Positions 1 through 14,728 of a DNA stretch of 64,000 nucleotides are shown in pieces. The notes beneath the pieces are model-generated. The model ran no database searches, was not told the origin of the DNA, and saw only the letters and a list, made by a program, of their open reading frames with translations. The stretch covers positions 8,208,968-8,272,967 of the forward strand of contig OZ036004.1 of the NCBI GenBank assembly GCA_964035015.1, in the 5' to 3' direction. Every line of letters begins with the position of its first letter. Positions within the stretch are counted from its first letter, which is position 1. Made by a program: the position numbers and the translations under genes. The DNA comes from Corallium rubrum (taxonomy: Eukaryota; Cnidaria; Anthozoa; Scleralcyonacea; Coralliidae).

Positions 1-2074
<2,074 letters not shown>

Positions 2075-3602
2075 CGATACAAGAGAGCCAAAGATCTTAA
2101 AATAGTTCATTTTTCGTAGAACCTGCGATCGAAGTTGAGCTCGTTGAATTCTCGGAATTGCCGCGTATCCAGTTTTAGCGATTACCAAACATCTTCACAG
2201 CTTTTATTGCACATCTGGAAATTTCTCTGTATGGCGGCTCATGGGCGGGGGGTGGATGGCGGACATGAAGACGTATTGACGTCAGTAAACAGAAAGGAAA
2301 GATGGTTCGGGAGAGTTAACAATGGCGATATACTACACTTATACCGAGCTTTCGCCTTTTACAGTAAGTGAAATATATCGTGGAAGTCGTGGTGGACGAT
2401 TTTTGTGCTACAACTGCTAGGACTGCCAAAGTTTACAATTCGAAAGGGTGGAGAAAGGAACTGTTGAAATTCTAGCGTTTCCGTGGTCTTTATTTAAAGA
2501 GGCTAAATTATACCAACGCAACGGGAGGACAGTCATTGACTAAAGCTAGATTATCATTGAAGCGTAATTCACCTGCGGGAGACGAGATGAATGATCCATT
2601 TTTACGCCCACTTATGACAATCCAGTTTTTTCTATGCTCTCCGACTTTTTTTAAGACATTTTTTTTGGTAGTTGACCTTATCAAGTCGTCGTTCAGATTC
2701 AGTTGTAAACAGTTTTACTTTGATCTGCCTTAAGTTGTAAAACAATGATAGCTTGCGATCACGTGGTCTGCGTTGTAGCTATAGTAAATACTGAAGGTTA
2801 GCGAACACGTGGGTTGTATAAAGTATAAATAAAACAGTGAACGTCTTTGATCACGTGGTTTGTACTAAGCACTCTGATTGGCTAAGGTCCGTGCATATAT
2901 AGTATTATATATATATATTATAACTAGTATAGAAATCGTGATATCATGACCAGCATGCAAACTTTCAGAAAGTCCCCAGCTGAGCTTTATATTTTATCTT
3001 TCTGACAGTCGGATCAAAAAAATGTAATCATCTTTATATCTTTACAAGTCTTTCATACTCCGTTCTCAATCTCGTTAATAATTCACGAATTATCGTAGCC
3101 AATCCATGAACGTATACCACATCACATGCATGAGTTTTGATACCCAATGAAAACCTATAGGAAACTTCCTAGTGAACTGGATCATATTTCTTTATCTGCA
3201 TATTGAAAACAATGAAGAAAACACCGCAAATCGCGATGCGAATACTCGTTTGAGAAGCAAGATCAAACACTTGTTTATCGTGACCCACACACTCCAAACA
3301 ATAAATACCTCGGGGCTAGCTACGCCCTCGGTTTTCATTTGTTTTCTCGTGTTTGGAACCCCAGATGAAACACTCAAACTCGATCTATTACTTCAAATAA
3401 CGAGTCATCTAACAGTTATTTGAATGTCGTAAAAACTGATTTAATTAAATTCAATGGCAGTGAACTAAGCAATGAAAAGGTAAATTGTTAAATAAGCTAA
3501 CTACATTCCAGAATGACAGGAATAACATACAGGCAGCAATGGGTTAATATTGTCTTAAATAACTACTGGTCGAACTATATGCAATAGACACATCGCGATT
3601 CG
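2075..3602. other. SRPK 3' UTR and convergent intergenic gap
   Basis: No coding potential is supported. A candidate polyadenylation signal AATAAA lies at 2828-2833, about 750 bases after the SRPK stop. GATCACGTGG occurs twice (near 2757 and 2850). An AT repeat lies near 2905-2922. The rest, up to the POGLUT1 stop, shows no recognisable feature. Confidence 0.5.
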
Positions 3603-6600
3603 TTACGTTGTCTTCTTTTTTATCTTATTAAACTTTTTGTTCAAAATGGGTTTCCACTTAGTAAGTTCAGCGTATTTCTTAAGCAATCTCTTCCAATAAT
3701 TCTGGACATCTTGCATTCGGAGATGGTCTCGGATGAACGTTTGACCTCTGAAATAACAAAAAAAAGTTCACAGAAAATCAGAAATAATCCCATGACGTGT
3801 ATTTACATAGAATTCATTAGCATTGAAAATACTACAATTCAAACTGGGCTAAAAAACCAATTTAATTGTGACGTCATCATCATGAGAAATCGTGCACCGC
3901 ACGAAATACGTAAGAACCTCTGAACCGTTAAATAACGCATATTGAAATTACCTTTTTGCGATTTCATGGACAACTTCATCGTTAGCTCGAGCAAACTCGA
4001 TTAAATCCCTTAGGAAGAAAAAAAAAATTTGCTGGTACACTTTTAGCCCTAAATTTCGTCACAACGTATAACGTGGCCTGTGACGTACTGCAGATTTTCG
4101 AAATCGTTTTCATAATTCATATACGGCATACCTCACGTCGGACAGGTCTGTCCTTACTGGTATATAATGTACCCAAGGCTTGAGAGCGCTGTAGAAAAAC
4201 TCCAACCATTCGTCACCAACATGGAACACAAGAGAACCACAAAGAAAAAGATGTTTATATCGAAAACTTGCGGCCACACCACGAAAATTGAATAAATACC
4301 TAAAATTCGTGGAAACAAAGATGAAGTGCATTTTTGGATGTGTACTGATGTGGGTGGCCCCTATTGGCTGAGCTCGTTTCCGGTCCGAAAACGATGGAAG
4401 CTGATTGGCTGCTGAGCAGTCCCGAGTTTAGGCGGGAAAATTTCCGAGTCGATTTGAAATTTTTCAATTTTATTGCTTTTATTGAAATATTCTGAGCAAT
4501 AAAATATCCTGGAGCATTAATGCTGGTTTTCTTTAAAGCGGTTTACCTAAAAACACGACAAACGAAAGCCGAACTGGTGTAAACAACAGGCGACACGACA
4601 CGAAAGGTAAGATAACGCTTTTATTACGGCAAACAGCGTTCAAACTTGAAAATGAACCAAAAGACATGATAATAAATTCTTTATTTTCCCGTACAGACTT
4701 CGTACTCGGTTATAAATAAGTGTTTAGAATTGTAGAATTATTATTTGGCACTGAGATAAAAGACAAGGAAGGGGAAATTAAGTTATTTGAATACTAAAAT
4801 ACTAGCTTACTTGTATGAGCAGTGGTCTTGCAAAGGTATTTCTTTGGCAGCAGGAGCATTCAAGGTGTCCTAAAGTATTATAAATATCATGCTAAAATAA
4901 ATTCTTATACCGGCTCTAGTAGCGGAATAAAGCGGTAAAGCAAGCCTACAAGTACTATCTCCTGAACTCTTGCAGCGATAAAATAGTTGGCATTGACTCA
5001 CTGAGACTGACTGAGTCTGAACTTACAGCATCAGACTTCCAAGCTTGATTCTTAGTGTATTGTGCATCGACCAAACCAGGTTCCTTTCTTGAAAGCAAAA
5101 CCAGGGGGTCTCTTTCAGCACTTGTCCTTTAGAAAAACAAAATGTTTGGCATTGATCAGGTCTAGCTTCAGCAATGATAGGCGAACAAACGAAATGCTTC
5201 AATTGCAAATAGTTTCATGAAAATATTCAAATAAATATGCAATTTTTAATAACCTTGATCCTCGGAAAAATGCTTTGGATTCTTTTTTCTCCCAAGAGAA
5301 TTGTTTGGCTTTTCTATAAAAGAGAACCATTCAAGAACTACTAAGCAAGTGGGGTCAGACTATTTATAAACTTTATTTAAACAAAAACATATATACTATA
5401 TAACATGCATACTTTCAAAGGACAAAAAAATATCACCAAAAGTAAAACAGTTTCATTTTTCCAATTCTAACTTCAGGACACCATAATCTTTGTTAACATA
5501 ATTCTATTCAGTAATTCTGGCTTTAAAACTTTGGCTCTGATCATCAAAAGCTACTAGCAAGAAAGGTTTCTATAGCAACCTAGAAGTCAGGTAGACCCAT
5601 TGATGGTAGACCCCACACATTCAAATGACCATGATATGACGATGGTTCACTTACATTTCTAGTTCATCTCTCATGAGATCCCACCTGCCTAACCCAGTAG
5701 GATAAATTGGATACACAGCAGGTCCACCTTCCCAGAATGTCCACGCTGGATACATGATATCATGTTCATGACTTGTCTAAAGGAGTAATTTTGACACCAA
5801 ATAGCTTCCTTGAAATGCAATTTCTATCATAATAATACTGTATGCAGTATACACTGTATAAAAACCTGCAGTTTTTAACGCTGATCATTCTGATTTAAAT
5901 ATGTCTGAAATTCAATTTAAATATGTTAAAATAGTCTGTTATCCTTTATATTCACCTTACTAAATGAAAAAACAGGAACAGGATCTTCCCACCTGGTTGT
6001 CTTGAAAAAAAAAAATTCAGAGTGAATTAATTTACTGATATCCATAAACAACTTTACAGAAAAATTAAGATCTTGCATGGGTATTAATTTACTGAAAATA
6101 CTGGATATTTACATGCAAGCATTTGGAGTGAATATGGTGATTATAACTGCAAAATAATTTTACCTGTGGCCAATCATGTACATTAATAATCATTTCCATG
6201 TCTGGCAATTTGTCAATAATTTTCAATATAAAATGCTCCACACCATTACACCTGTAGTACATAAAGGTCAAAATAAAATAAAAACAAAAAAAAGCATTGT
6301 TTTTTAAGCAAATAAATGCCTTGAGTATTGTTAAAACTGTGTTGTAATTTATAGCAAATTGTTTAAATAGAGAATACATGGATGTGCGGAAATATGAAAT
6401 TTATTTCTCGTGTTGACCAGGGTATCTCACAAGTGAGTGAAGAAAACAAGTAAGATATCTTGGTAAACACGAGAAATAAATTTCATATTTCCGCACATCC
6501 ACGTATTGTTCTGTTTATTATATAAAAAATTGTCCTATTGCCTTACAAAAATTGCATTAAACTATAATGCTGATTCAGCGATAATCATCACATGTGAGAT

Positions 6601-7601
6601 TATCATTTTTTTATTAGTGGTGGAAAAATCAATAAAACACTCTATTTTATATAATAAAAAAGGTTAATTTAAAAGCAACTACTTTTTTCAAAATTTTAAG
6701 AGTCCTGATGTGCCTAACCTAGAACCAAACATGCAATCTTTTTCTCGATATAATTTGTGGTCTATAATCTGATAGTGTGTTCCTCGTGTTTCTGACTTGG
6801 CCTTATCAAAATCAGATTTTTGTATCCCTCCTTTATCTTTCCAAATCTTTAGATCATTATTAATAACACTCTTGTAACAACCACAGTTGACATTGGAACA
6901 ATCTTCATAAACTGACACACTTTCATTGATCTTCTTCAAATATTGTTTCCAGGTATCTAAAAAGCATTGGACAGTAAAAGGTTTGTGAATTGTGACCAAT
7001 ATGAATTATGAAAGGAAAAAAAGGAAAGGGAAGAAAAGGAAGGGAAAGAAAGGGAAAGGAAAGGGAAGAAAGAGGGGCCCCACTAATCATCCCTGCCATA
7101 AAGGGACATCACATATTGAGGGGTGGTCTACATGTAGATGCAAAATAATTTTATTAAATATTGCTTAATTTAAAGATATCATAGTAAACAAATTATAGGA
7201 AAATATAGAGATATACAAATAATTTGTCTTATGAAAATTGACTTACATAACATCAGATTAAACCAAATTAAATAAACAATTAATGGCAACATCTAATTAA
7301 ATCTATGTAATTCAGCATTTGCAAATTAATTATAAGCCATGGATCTATTCTTGATATAAAACTTGTGGCCGTGTCCAAGGTCTTTCCAATTTAGAAAGTA
7401 TCAAATTTATGATCCTTATCCATGATTTAAGTTTCACAGAAATTTCGTACTTCTTAAGTCAGTCAATTTACCTCGCATCTGGTATTTATAGGCTGGATCA
7501 TAATGGTCCTTTTCCTGATCCACACCAAATTCATCATCTACTGAGCTCCTAATAGACGTAAAAGCATTCATAAAGAATAGCAAGAACACCACAAAAGCCA
7601 T
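3603..7601 (-). CDS. POGLUT1: Protein O-glucosyltransferase 1 (Rumi family)
   Basis: An ER glycosyltransferase that adds O-glucose (or xylose) to EGF repeats of Notch-type proteins. There are eleven exons on the minus strand: 7472-7601, 6719-6956, 6164-6251, 5956-6000, 5655-5776, 5254-5313, 5027-5126, 4811-4869, 4132-4299, 3952-4008 and 3603-3747. They total 1212 nt (403 aa; human about 392), and every junction keeps phase. The start at 7601 gives a signal peptide ([14 protein letters not shown]). Diagnostic segments in order are [45 protein letters not shown], the catalytic-base motif [32 protein letters not shown], and [32 protein letters not shown]. The protein ends KKKTT, a KKxx-like end, not the KTEL retrieval signal of human POGLUT1. 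An in-frame upstream ATG would add about 22 residues; I prefer the hydrophobic start. Confidence 0.93.
6373..6656. mobile_element. Fold-back MITE (family 1) in POGLUT1 intron
   Basis: The segment ATATGAAATTTATTTCTCGTG near 6392-6412 is inverted at about 6468-6490. A second block (AATAAAACACTC, TTATATAATAAA) closes it near 6656. A second copy lies at 41546-42047 in the CAMK1 gene, interrupted there by another element. Confidence 0.6.
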
Positions 7602-7740
7602 AACTGGGGCTAACTTTGTTCCCAAAACAAAACAACTTTCCCGCAACGTGGAAATCGAAGATCTCATCCCCAAGGAACCAATCACCTTTGAGCTTGTCAC
7701 CAGTCCGTTTTTGATCCCAGAGAACGTTCCCGGATCTTCG

Positions 7741-7832
7741 CAATCTGTACCCAGAGCCAAATATGCCGGGCCGCGCGGGCAAATTTTGCTTTCCGGGGGG
7801 GGGGGGGGAAGCTGGCTCTGGGTACGAGATTG
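7741..7832. mobile_element. Small MITE with CAATCTcGTACCCAG ends and 9-bp target duplication
   Basis: The left end CAATCTGTACCCAGAGCC and right end GGCTCTGGGTACGAGATTG are inverted repeats. The 9-bp sequence GGATCTTCG sits immediately outside both ends (7732-7740 and 7833-7841). The element contains a run of more than 10 G. It lies about 140 bp upstream of the POGLUT1 start and may be in the 5' UTR or promoter. It has the same ends as the element at 43969-44049. Confidence 0.8.
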
Positions 7833-7849
7833 GGATCTTCGCGCGCAAA

Positions 7850-7982
<133 letters not shown>

Positions 7983-8199
7983 TTTAAATATGTTTTCTGA
8001 TTGGCTATAAGTAACAAATACTAATATTGTTTTCTTTGATAATAATATTCTATATAAGTTGCATACATTTTCTTTGGATATAAAATACAAGCAGGAACTA
8101 TACCATACATATTCTCTTCTAAAAAGTATTAAGATCTATGTAGCTTCTTTTCTATTCCGTAAACGTTAATCTTCTAGCTAGTTTTGTTTAAATTGTATA

Positions 8200-8632
8200 T
8201 GAAATGAAAATTAAATTTGTCTAATTTGGAAGAACTCTTGAAATGGCAAAGTAACATTTTCTACAGTTTTTCCATAGCTTACTTCGTTCTTGAGATACTA
8301 CATAAGTCACATTGTATAATGAGTTGTTGTAAAATTAGGAATGTCGTTGAAGTTATCGAACAACAAAGTCACACGAAACTGCGCATGTAGGTGTATTTGT
8401 CTCATGACTTTGAACAAACACAGGTTCAAGCAATTTAACAGACAAATATCAATGATATACACGATTTCTCAAAAACTCATTACACAATGTGACGTATGCA
8501 GTGTGATCATTTACATATCAAAGAAATCTTAATATCTTAAGAACGAAGTAAGATATCGAAAAACTGTAAAAGATGTTACTTTACCATTTCAAGAGTTCTT
8601 CCAAATTAGACAAACTTGATTTTCATTTCAAA
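8200..8632. mobile_element. Fold-back element with arms of about 130 bp
   Basis: The left arm, from about 8200 to 8330 (GTCTAATTTGGAAGAACTCT), is repeated inverted at about 8470-8632. The right arm has an extra stretch of about 35 bp. The central loop is unique. There is no transposase, so this is a non-autonomous element. Confidence 0.75.
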
Positions 8633-9333
8633 AACACTTTAAAACTTTACATGTCCTTTTATGATCTGAAGTAAACAGTGTTTAATTTTACTATTTTGAC
8701 GCTAGTGTAACACTCAGCTTAAGTTTGTTTTAGTTCTGGAATATTAAAATTAAATTTAAGCGAACATCAACTCGAACTATGTCAGTCATTAAAACACGTT
8801 AAAAAAACTCTCTCTAAAACAACTTGTTCAGTTGCTACCCGTTGCTCCAAACAGGATTGAGGATTGAAAGGCTCAATAACATTTACTTAATTAAGTTTTA
8901 TGTTGAAAAAAAACTAATTTTTTCGATGAACTACGATTCTGCGGCCAAAACTACACTAAAACAAGAGCAGTATATAGGACACTCCTACGATCATTTCCAA
9001 GCTTTGTCACTAATTAAATTAATACTATCTCAATACCGGTACTGAATCGACCACCTTCCACCATCGTAGGCTCTAGTTCAGTTTTACACTTCAATTGAAT
9101 AACACTTGTCCGCGCTGTTTTCAAAAACCATTCCTGGAATTAGTGACCAGTCACTCAAAGTGATTCTGATTTGCACATTCAGAAACGTCGGTGCCTGGAT
9201 GACCCAGCAAGCGTGATATTCTTCTACTGTGAGTTTGAAGTCGAGAATTCGCATCCATTCAAGCTGTTTCGCGCAATTTTCAACAGCCTCCCATAACATA
9301 CCCTAGAGTTGTTCCACTAACTACTCCTGGAAA

Positions 9334-12300
9334 TTACACGCGAGTACTTGGTTTCGATTGCGCATGCTTGAAGTTCCTTCGCGTGTACGCGCGAAGTCGT
9401 TCTCGCGCAAGTTCGAAATCCTCCAGTCTTTGAGTGAGCGCAATCTTCTGATGAATGGCCTGCCTTAGTAAATGATTTAGTGTCTTCTTCTCGTCTTCAG
9501 CCGCCGTCAACCGACGCTGGAGGTCATCAACCTGCGCAACATAATCTTCGCACCGCTGCGCAAACATACTGCGCAACGACTGAAATGTCGCTGACTCCGC
9601 TTGCATTGACTTCAAGTTCCGCTTCAACTTCGCAATCACCTCATTCTGAAGTGATTTATCACTTTCGTAACGGCTCTTCAGGTTTGCTAAAGCAACTTCG
9701 TACGTTGATTTGTTCGCTTTGAGCACCGTACGCAAAGTCGTAATCTGCTCGCGCTTCGTCGCAGCAAGTTTCTGCAGTTTCAAAACCTGATCCTGGAGCG
9801 AACCATTTTCGACGCCCGTGTTCTCCTCGACCAGCTGCCCGCTACCTACTGGACACGAGACCTCGCGGCGCTCACGTGAGATGTCCACGGTTTTCTCAAC
9901 AGCTTTTCGGAGGAAGCGAACCTGGTCGCGGACAGCCGTGATGAGCTTATAACAAGCGATGGGGTCATCGGCGTCTTCAGGAAACTCATCGTCCTTTTTG
10001 TCTGCATTTTTCTCCGACGCGGCATTTTTGACGTCCCCGTTGACAAGAATCTGCGCGTCCCCTAGAGAATTGATTTCTTTCTTGTTCGCTTTATATCGAG
10101 GCGACAGGGTTCTAAGATGCTCCAGGACAATTTGGTTGGGTGTATCACCATTAGCCGTACAAACCTGTTGGTATAACTTCGCCAAATCTTCACTCACCAA
10201 CTTCAGCTCATCCTGAGTGCAGGTAAGACTGCCTTTAGCCTCGCCTGCAAGTGACGTCATCGATTGTACGTCTTCCTTCAGTGTCCGTATTATCTGATCG
10301 GATTCCTCTTCTTTTGTTTTCAGATATAAAATCTTCTCTTCGAGTTCCTTAACACGATTGCACAGGAAGTCTGCCTCCTCGGCCTTGCCTTGAAGGGAGC
10401 CATTCTTAGCACGTGCTTCATCAAGCTCTGTGTGTAGATTCTTGATGATCATTTGTGCCTTGGACTCCTTGTGGTGATAATTCTTGACAATCTTCTTCAG
10501 TTCTTCAAGTTCCTTGATCTGGTTGTTCAATACAAACACATCATCATTCGCTGGAGGGGTGTTCTCTCCCTGAATCTGCTTCCGAAGTTTCTGAGAATCA
10601 TGAATAGTTGAGAATGCACTGAACTCCTCCTTGAATAAATAAATGAATGGCACAAATAAATGGAAAGAACAAATTAATTTTTGAATGAATTGATGAGTGA
10701 TGGATGGGTCCACGGATGGATGGAATGGATGGATGCACAGACAAATGGATGGATGAATGAATGAATGAATGAATGAATGAATGAATGAATGAATGAATGA
10801 ATGAATGAATGAATGAATGAATGCATGCATGGACAGACAGTCAGATGGATGGATGGATGGATGGATGGATGGATGGATGGATGGATGGATGGATGGATGG
10901 ATGGATGGATGGATGGATGGATGGATGGATGGATGGATGGATGGATGGATGGATGGATGGATGGATGGATGGATGGATGGACAAATGAATGGAACCAATG
11001 AACAAACAGTGGACTAATAAACTTTAGTTTTTTAAAAAAAAACTATTAAAAACTACAGAAAACTGGAAGAAAAATAAAGCACAGAATAAACAACCTTCAG
11101 TTTCAGGACTTCCTTATTCCGCTGTGCCAGTGCATTGGTTAGTGCCGTCTTCTCAGAATTCACCTGTGTCAGCTGATCTTCAAGATCACGTAACTCCGAG
11201 AACTGCAGCTCCTTCATGAGATCATCCACCAGCCCAGGAGCAGGTGATGTAGGCTCAACACTTGCTTGGTGATACTCCTCAGTGATCTTCTTGACCAGTG
11301 GGTGTTCATCATCTGATGCCTCCTCACCCATCAACCCCTTGCTCTCTAAGTCCCAGGTTTCAGCACTTGGTTGTTGTGTACGCTCTTGAAGTTCCTTCTG
11401 CAACAGGCTGTTCCTTTCACGTTGCTCTTTCAAGCTATCCAAAGTCTCATTCAATTGTTTCTCAACTTCATCAGTCTTCCCTGTAGACATTTGCAATTGG
11501 ACTCTAACAACATCCAATTCTTCTCTCAGGCTCGTATTCTCAACCTTCAGAGCTTCGTACTCAACTAACTTCGACTTCAAGTTTGACAACTGAGCTTGTA
11601 GATTTGTATTCTCTTCTTCCAGGTCACCATAATCTTGCGAATGGCGTGCATCTCTTCCTTTCAATTCCCGGAGATCACTCTTTAATTTCTTTGTCTCTTC
11701 ATGTTGTTTCTCGATTTCCTTCAATAGTCCACCATTCTGGGTGGACAATCGTTCAACCTCGCTCAAGGCATTACGTTCTCCTTTCTTCGTGAACTTGAGA
11801 TCAGTTTCAAGATCAGAAATTTTTGCCAGTAAACCAGCTTCCCTTGTCTCACTTTCTTCAACGAGGCTTTCTTGGCGAACATCACCGAACCGTGTGCGTT
11901 TTGATTGTTCAGATTTGAGTTGTTCAAGAGCCTAAAATAAGCAAATAGATAATGACAATGGGTAAAATTTCATCTTTATGTAATTAGATAAAGCATGAGC
12001 AGCGATATGTTCTGATTTACAACCAATATATACCAAACATGGCTAAGGGACAATCAGAGCTTGTCCAAAAAGCAATTTACAACCAATGTTATCTATCATA
12101 TTGTACTTGCCTCACAAAAATATGGTATGACTTAAAATATACAGTTATATGGGATAATAAAGTAATAATAAGAGATTATTAACTGAGAACAAGGTCTGTA
12201 TGGGAAAATGTCAGACCGAGGTCTTGACAGTACAGACCAAGCCACAGGTGAGGTTTGTACAAAAAAGATGGAAGTCTGATATTTTCCTGTACAGACCGAG

Positions 12301-13409
12301 TAAAAGAGGTTAATAATTTGTTTATTATTTGGCTATTCAAGTTTTTTGATACTTATTGTATGAAAACATTAGAAATTCACACCAGCAAAATCAACATCTG
12401 GGGCAGTGGTCTGGATATGGAAAAAGACAGACCATGGTCTGGATATGTATTTCTACGGACCATGCTTTGACCAATCAGAACTCAGGATATTACAAAGTCA
12501 TACAATAATTCTTTATATTTAAAAATATATATATTTTTATGTAAGTACAGTATGTGCTGATGATGACAGACAGAAAGAATGAAATTAGACAAACATTTGG
12601 CCAATTTCACTACCCCACATCTGCTGCAATTTACAAATGACTGCAAAGGCCCCCCAACTGTTAAAAACATATTTCGTACAAATATGACAACATGTGTGCA
12701 TGTGTGTGTACTAACATCAGAATAAACCATCAACATGTCCATTCAAATATTCACTCTAAATATTTACAAGTCTTTTAAAACTAAATTTTACACACATCAC
12801 TTGAAATTTAAAAACATAAACCACATTTTAGATTAATGTTTCACAGTTTTCAAGGAAATGAAGTTATTTTAACAATGTTATAAAAGGAAATCGTCGAGAT
12901 CCGATTCTGTCACGCTTTCTTTGTTAGAAGTAAGCGTTCACATCTTCTAACTTCACATGAACAAAAAAATCTTGAATAATTTTATTAACAGTCATTTTTG
13001 AGAATTGAAAATTTGTCATCAAAACCGCACAAAATATAATAGACTGTCATACAAGTGGTCACACTATATTCAACAGACGAATATAGTTTCGCACCCACAG
13101 GCTAATTTAAAATATATAAATATCTTTTTCATGCTATTGATCCTTTTAAAAAATGAACAGTATACGAAACTACGATCGTTTGGGGGTTAAAAAGAATCAT
13201 TCAATTCCTCCTACCTCTTTTGAGCTGTCAAGTTCTTGCTTTGTGTTGTCAAAAAGCGTCTCCAATTCATCGTATTGGTCCTGAAGAGCTTGTTTCTCTT
13301 CAAGCACGGCCAGTCCATATTCTGCTGCCCGTATTTTATCACTACTTGCTTGTTGTAATTCCTTACTCAGTCGCTCGATTTCGCTTTGAAAAAACGCGAC
13401 CGTTGTCAT
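9334..13409 (-). CDS. BICD: Bicaudal-D family dynein cargo adaptor
   Basis: A coiled-coil adaptor linking dynein/dynactin to cargo such as Rab6 vesicles. There are three phase-0 exons: 13215-13409, 11095-11931 and 9334-10629, totalling 2328 nt (775 aa, about the length of fly BicD). The N-terminus holds the dynein-binding CC1 box (AAEYG, residues 28-32, in [15 protein letters not shown]). The middle is a long heptad coil with [20 protein letters not shown]. The C-terminal third is the conserved cargo-binding coil with [53 protein letters not shown] and [17 protein letters not shown]. The last exon begins after TTCAAG at 10630, so the repeat-encoded open frame further upstream is intron. It diverges from MAN2B1 across 13410-14728. 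Confidence 0.95.
10684..10982. repeat. (GAAT)n and (GGAT)n microsatellites in BICD intron 2
   Basis: GAAT units run from about 10750 to 10822 and GGAT units from about 10845 to 10980, with mixed units before. They sit between the splice sites at 10630 and 11095. They create a spurious Ser-Ile-His-Pro open frame contiguous with the BICD exon. Confidence 0.95.
12160..12480. repeat. Interspersed inverted-repeat sequence in BICD intron 1
   Basis: GGTCTGTATGGGAAAATGTC near 12193 is inverted about 95 bp downstream (ATTTTCCTGTACAGACC). Related GGTCTGGATATG units follow at about 12408-12448. It is probably a degraded MITE pair. No duplicated target site is visible. Confidence 0.45.
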
Positions 13410-14728
13410 ACCTATGAATTTAGGGGAAAATCCACGTAATTTGTTTCATTTGAAACGTGAAGACATTTTCAAAGGTGAAAGCGACCCAAACATTGTGTTC
13501 AGTAACAATGTAGCCGGTGAATAAATCCCCCCTGCTGTTCGTTATGTTAGCCGTTATTCCAGGGGGATGCTTCAACGGTAATACATCTTCGTTGTTCTCG
13601 GACAAAACAGACTATTTCTTTGTGTGGTAAATTATAAGCAAATTTCATTTTATGTGGCGTTATATGTATCGAAATTTAAAAATCTGAGTTTCACGGAAAA
13701 GCACTACAGTAAAGTTGGAGTGAAAGTTTAACTTTTAGCTACAATTTTCTGAGATATCAGTGGTTGAAAATCGCTGAATTGTTACGAAAATTCTTACACA
13801 GCTTTGCCTCCAAGGCAATAGAATAAAACAGCTTTATTTTTTTTCTCGAAAAATTATTATAATTATATTTGGTGAATTATTCTTTTATAATGTATAAACT
13901 TAACTACAATATAGCCCAATTCTAGACTTTGGAAAAAAGTGTCCGAGATCCCGCGTCGAACCATTCACATTGACCAACTATGCATGTTCACATGTGAAAA
14001 TGCATAATTTTGTGAACTTTGAATAGATTAGCATTAATTTTTTTAATATAATAAAATAATTTTTTTGCAGTGATGCAATTTAAAATTGCAATTTAGAATT
14101 ACAATGAAAATAAATAGTACTAGTATAACCTTTTTTGAACTATATAAAACTTGGAAATATATTTAAATTTTTGGGGAAAACTTGTGAATTCCACTATTAT
14201 TAGTGGAATTATGTGTCTACATATTTTGGAAAAATACAGCCTGATCTTTTCCACCCACGAGCGTCTGTGACGCGGGCTAGTCGAGTGACAACTGTTACTG
14301 TATGTTTTATAGTGCAAATTAAGGAAGCCAGTCGTACTTTGACTTTTGGGTCCGGGGACCAAAAATTGCAAAATTTTGTCACGAGATCAAGAAGGGAAAG
14401 AAACTGATAGTAATTTTAAATCACATCGATGAGGAGGATATTCCAAAATGGCCGCCAATATATTAAGAATTAGATTTTAAGGTAAGTTTGAGAAATTTTC
14501 CCGTATAGACTTAAAGTGTTTTATTCATACAGTTATCCTTTATCTTCTTAATTTTCCAACTTCTATTTTCTCCTTTGGTTTTAGTTTATACCAGAACATT
14601 ACCACCTTCTTGCCGATGCAATCTAGTCAAAACCGAACCACGAGCAATACCGGTCAGCGGTAACCATAAAGAAAAATTAAAATAAGGAAATATTGTGACA
14701 TTTTGGTTTCGAAATTGAACATTTGGCG
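13410..14728. promoter_or_regulatory. Divergent BICD / MAN2B1 upstream region
   Basis: 1.3 kb separates the two start codons. AAAATGGCCGCC, one base off the YY1 consensus AANATGGCGGC, lies at 14445-14456, about 275 bp before the MAN2B1 ATG. No other motif is convincing. Short frames here are not supported as genes. Confidence 0.4.

Noticed and set aside
9084-9299. 71-codon minus-strand frame just after the BICD stop
   Set aside because: No recognisable motif and no splice link; probably BICD 3' UTR.
10630-10998. Ser-Ile-His-Pro repeat frame fused to the BICD frame
   Set aside because: An acceptor at 10630 and phase with the upstream exon ending at 11095 show this is intron; the frame is GGAT microsatellite.
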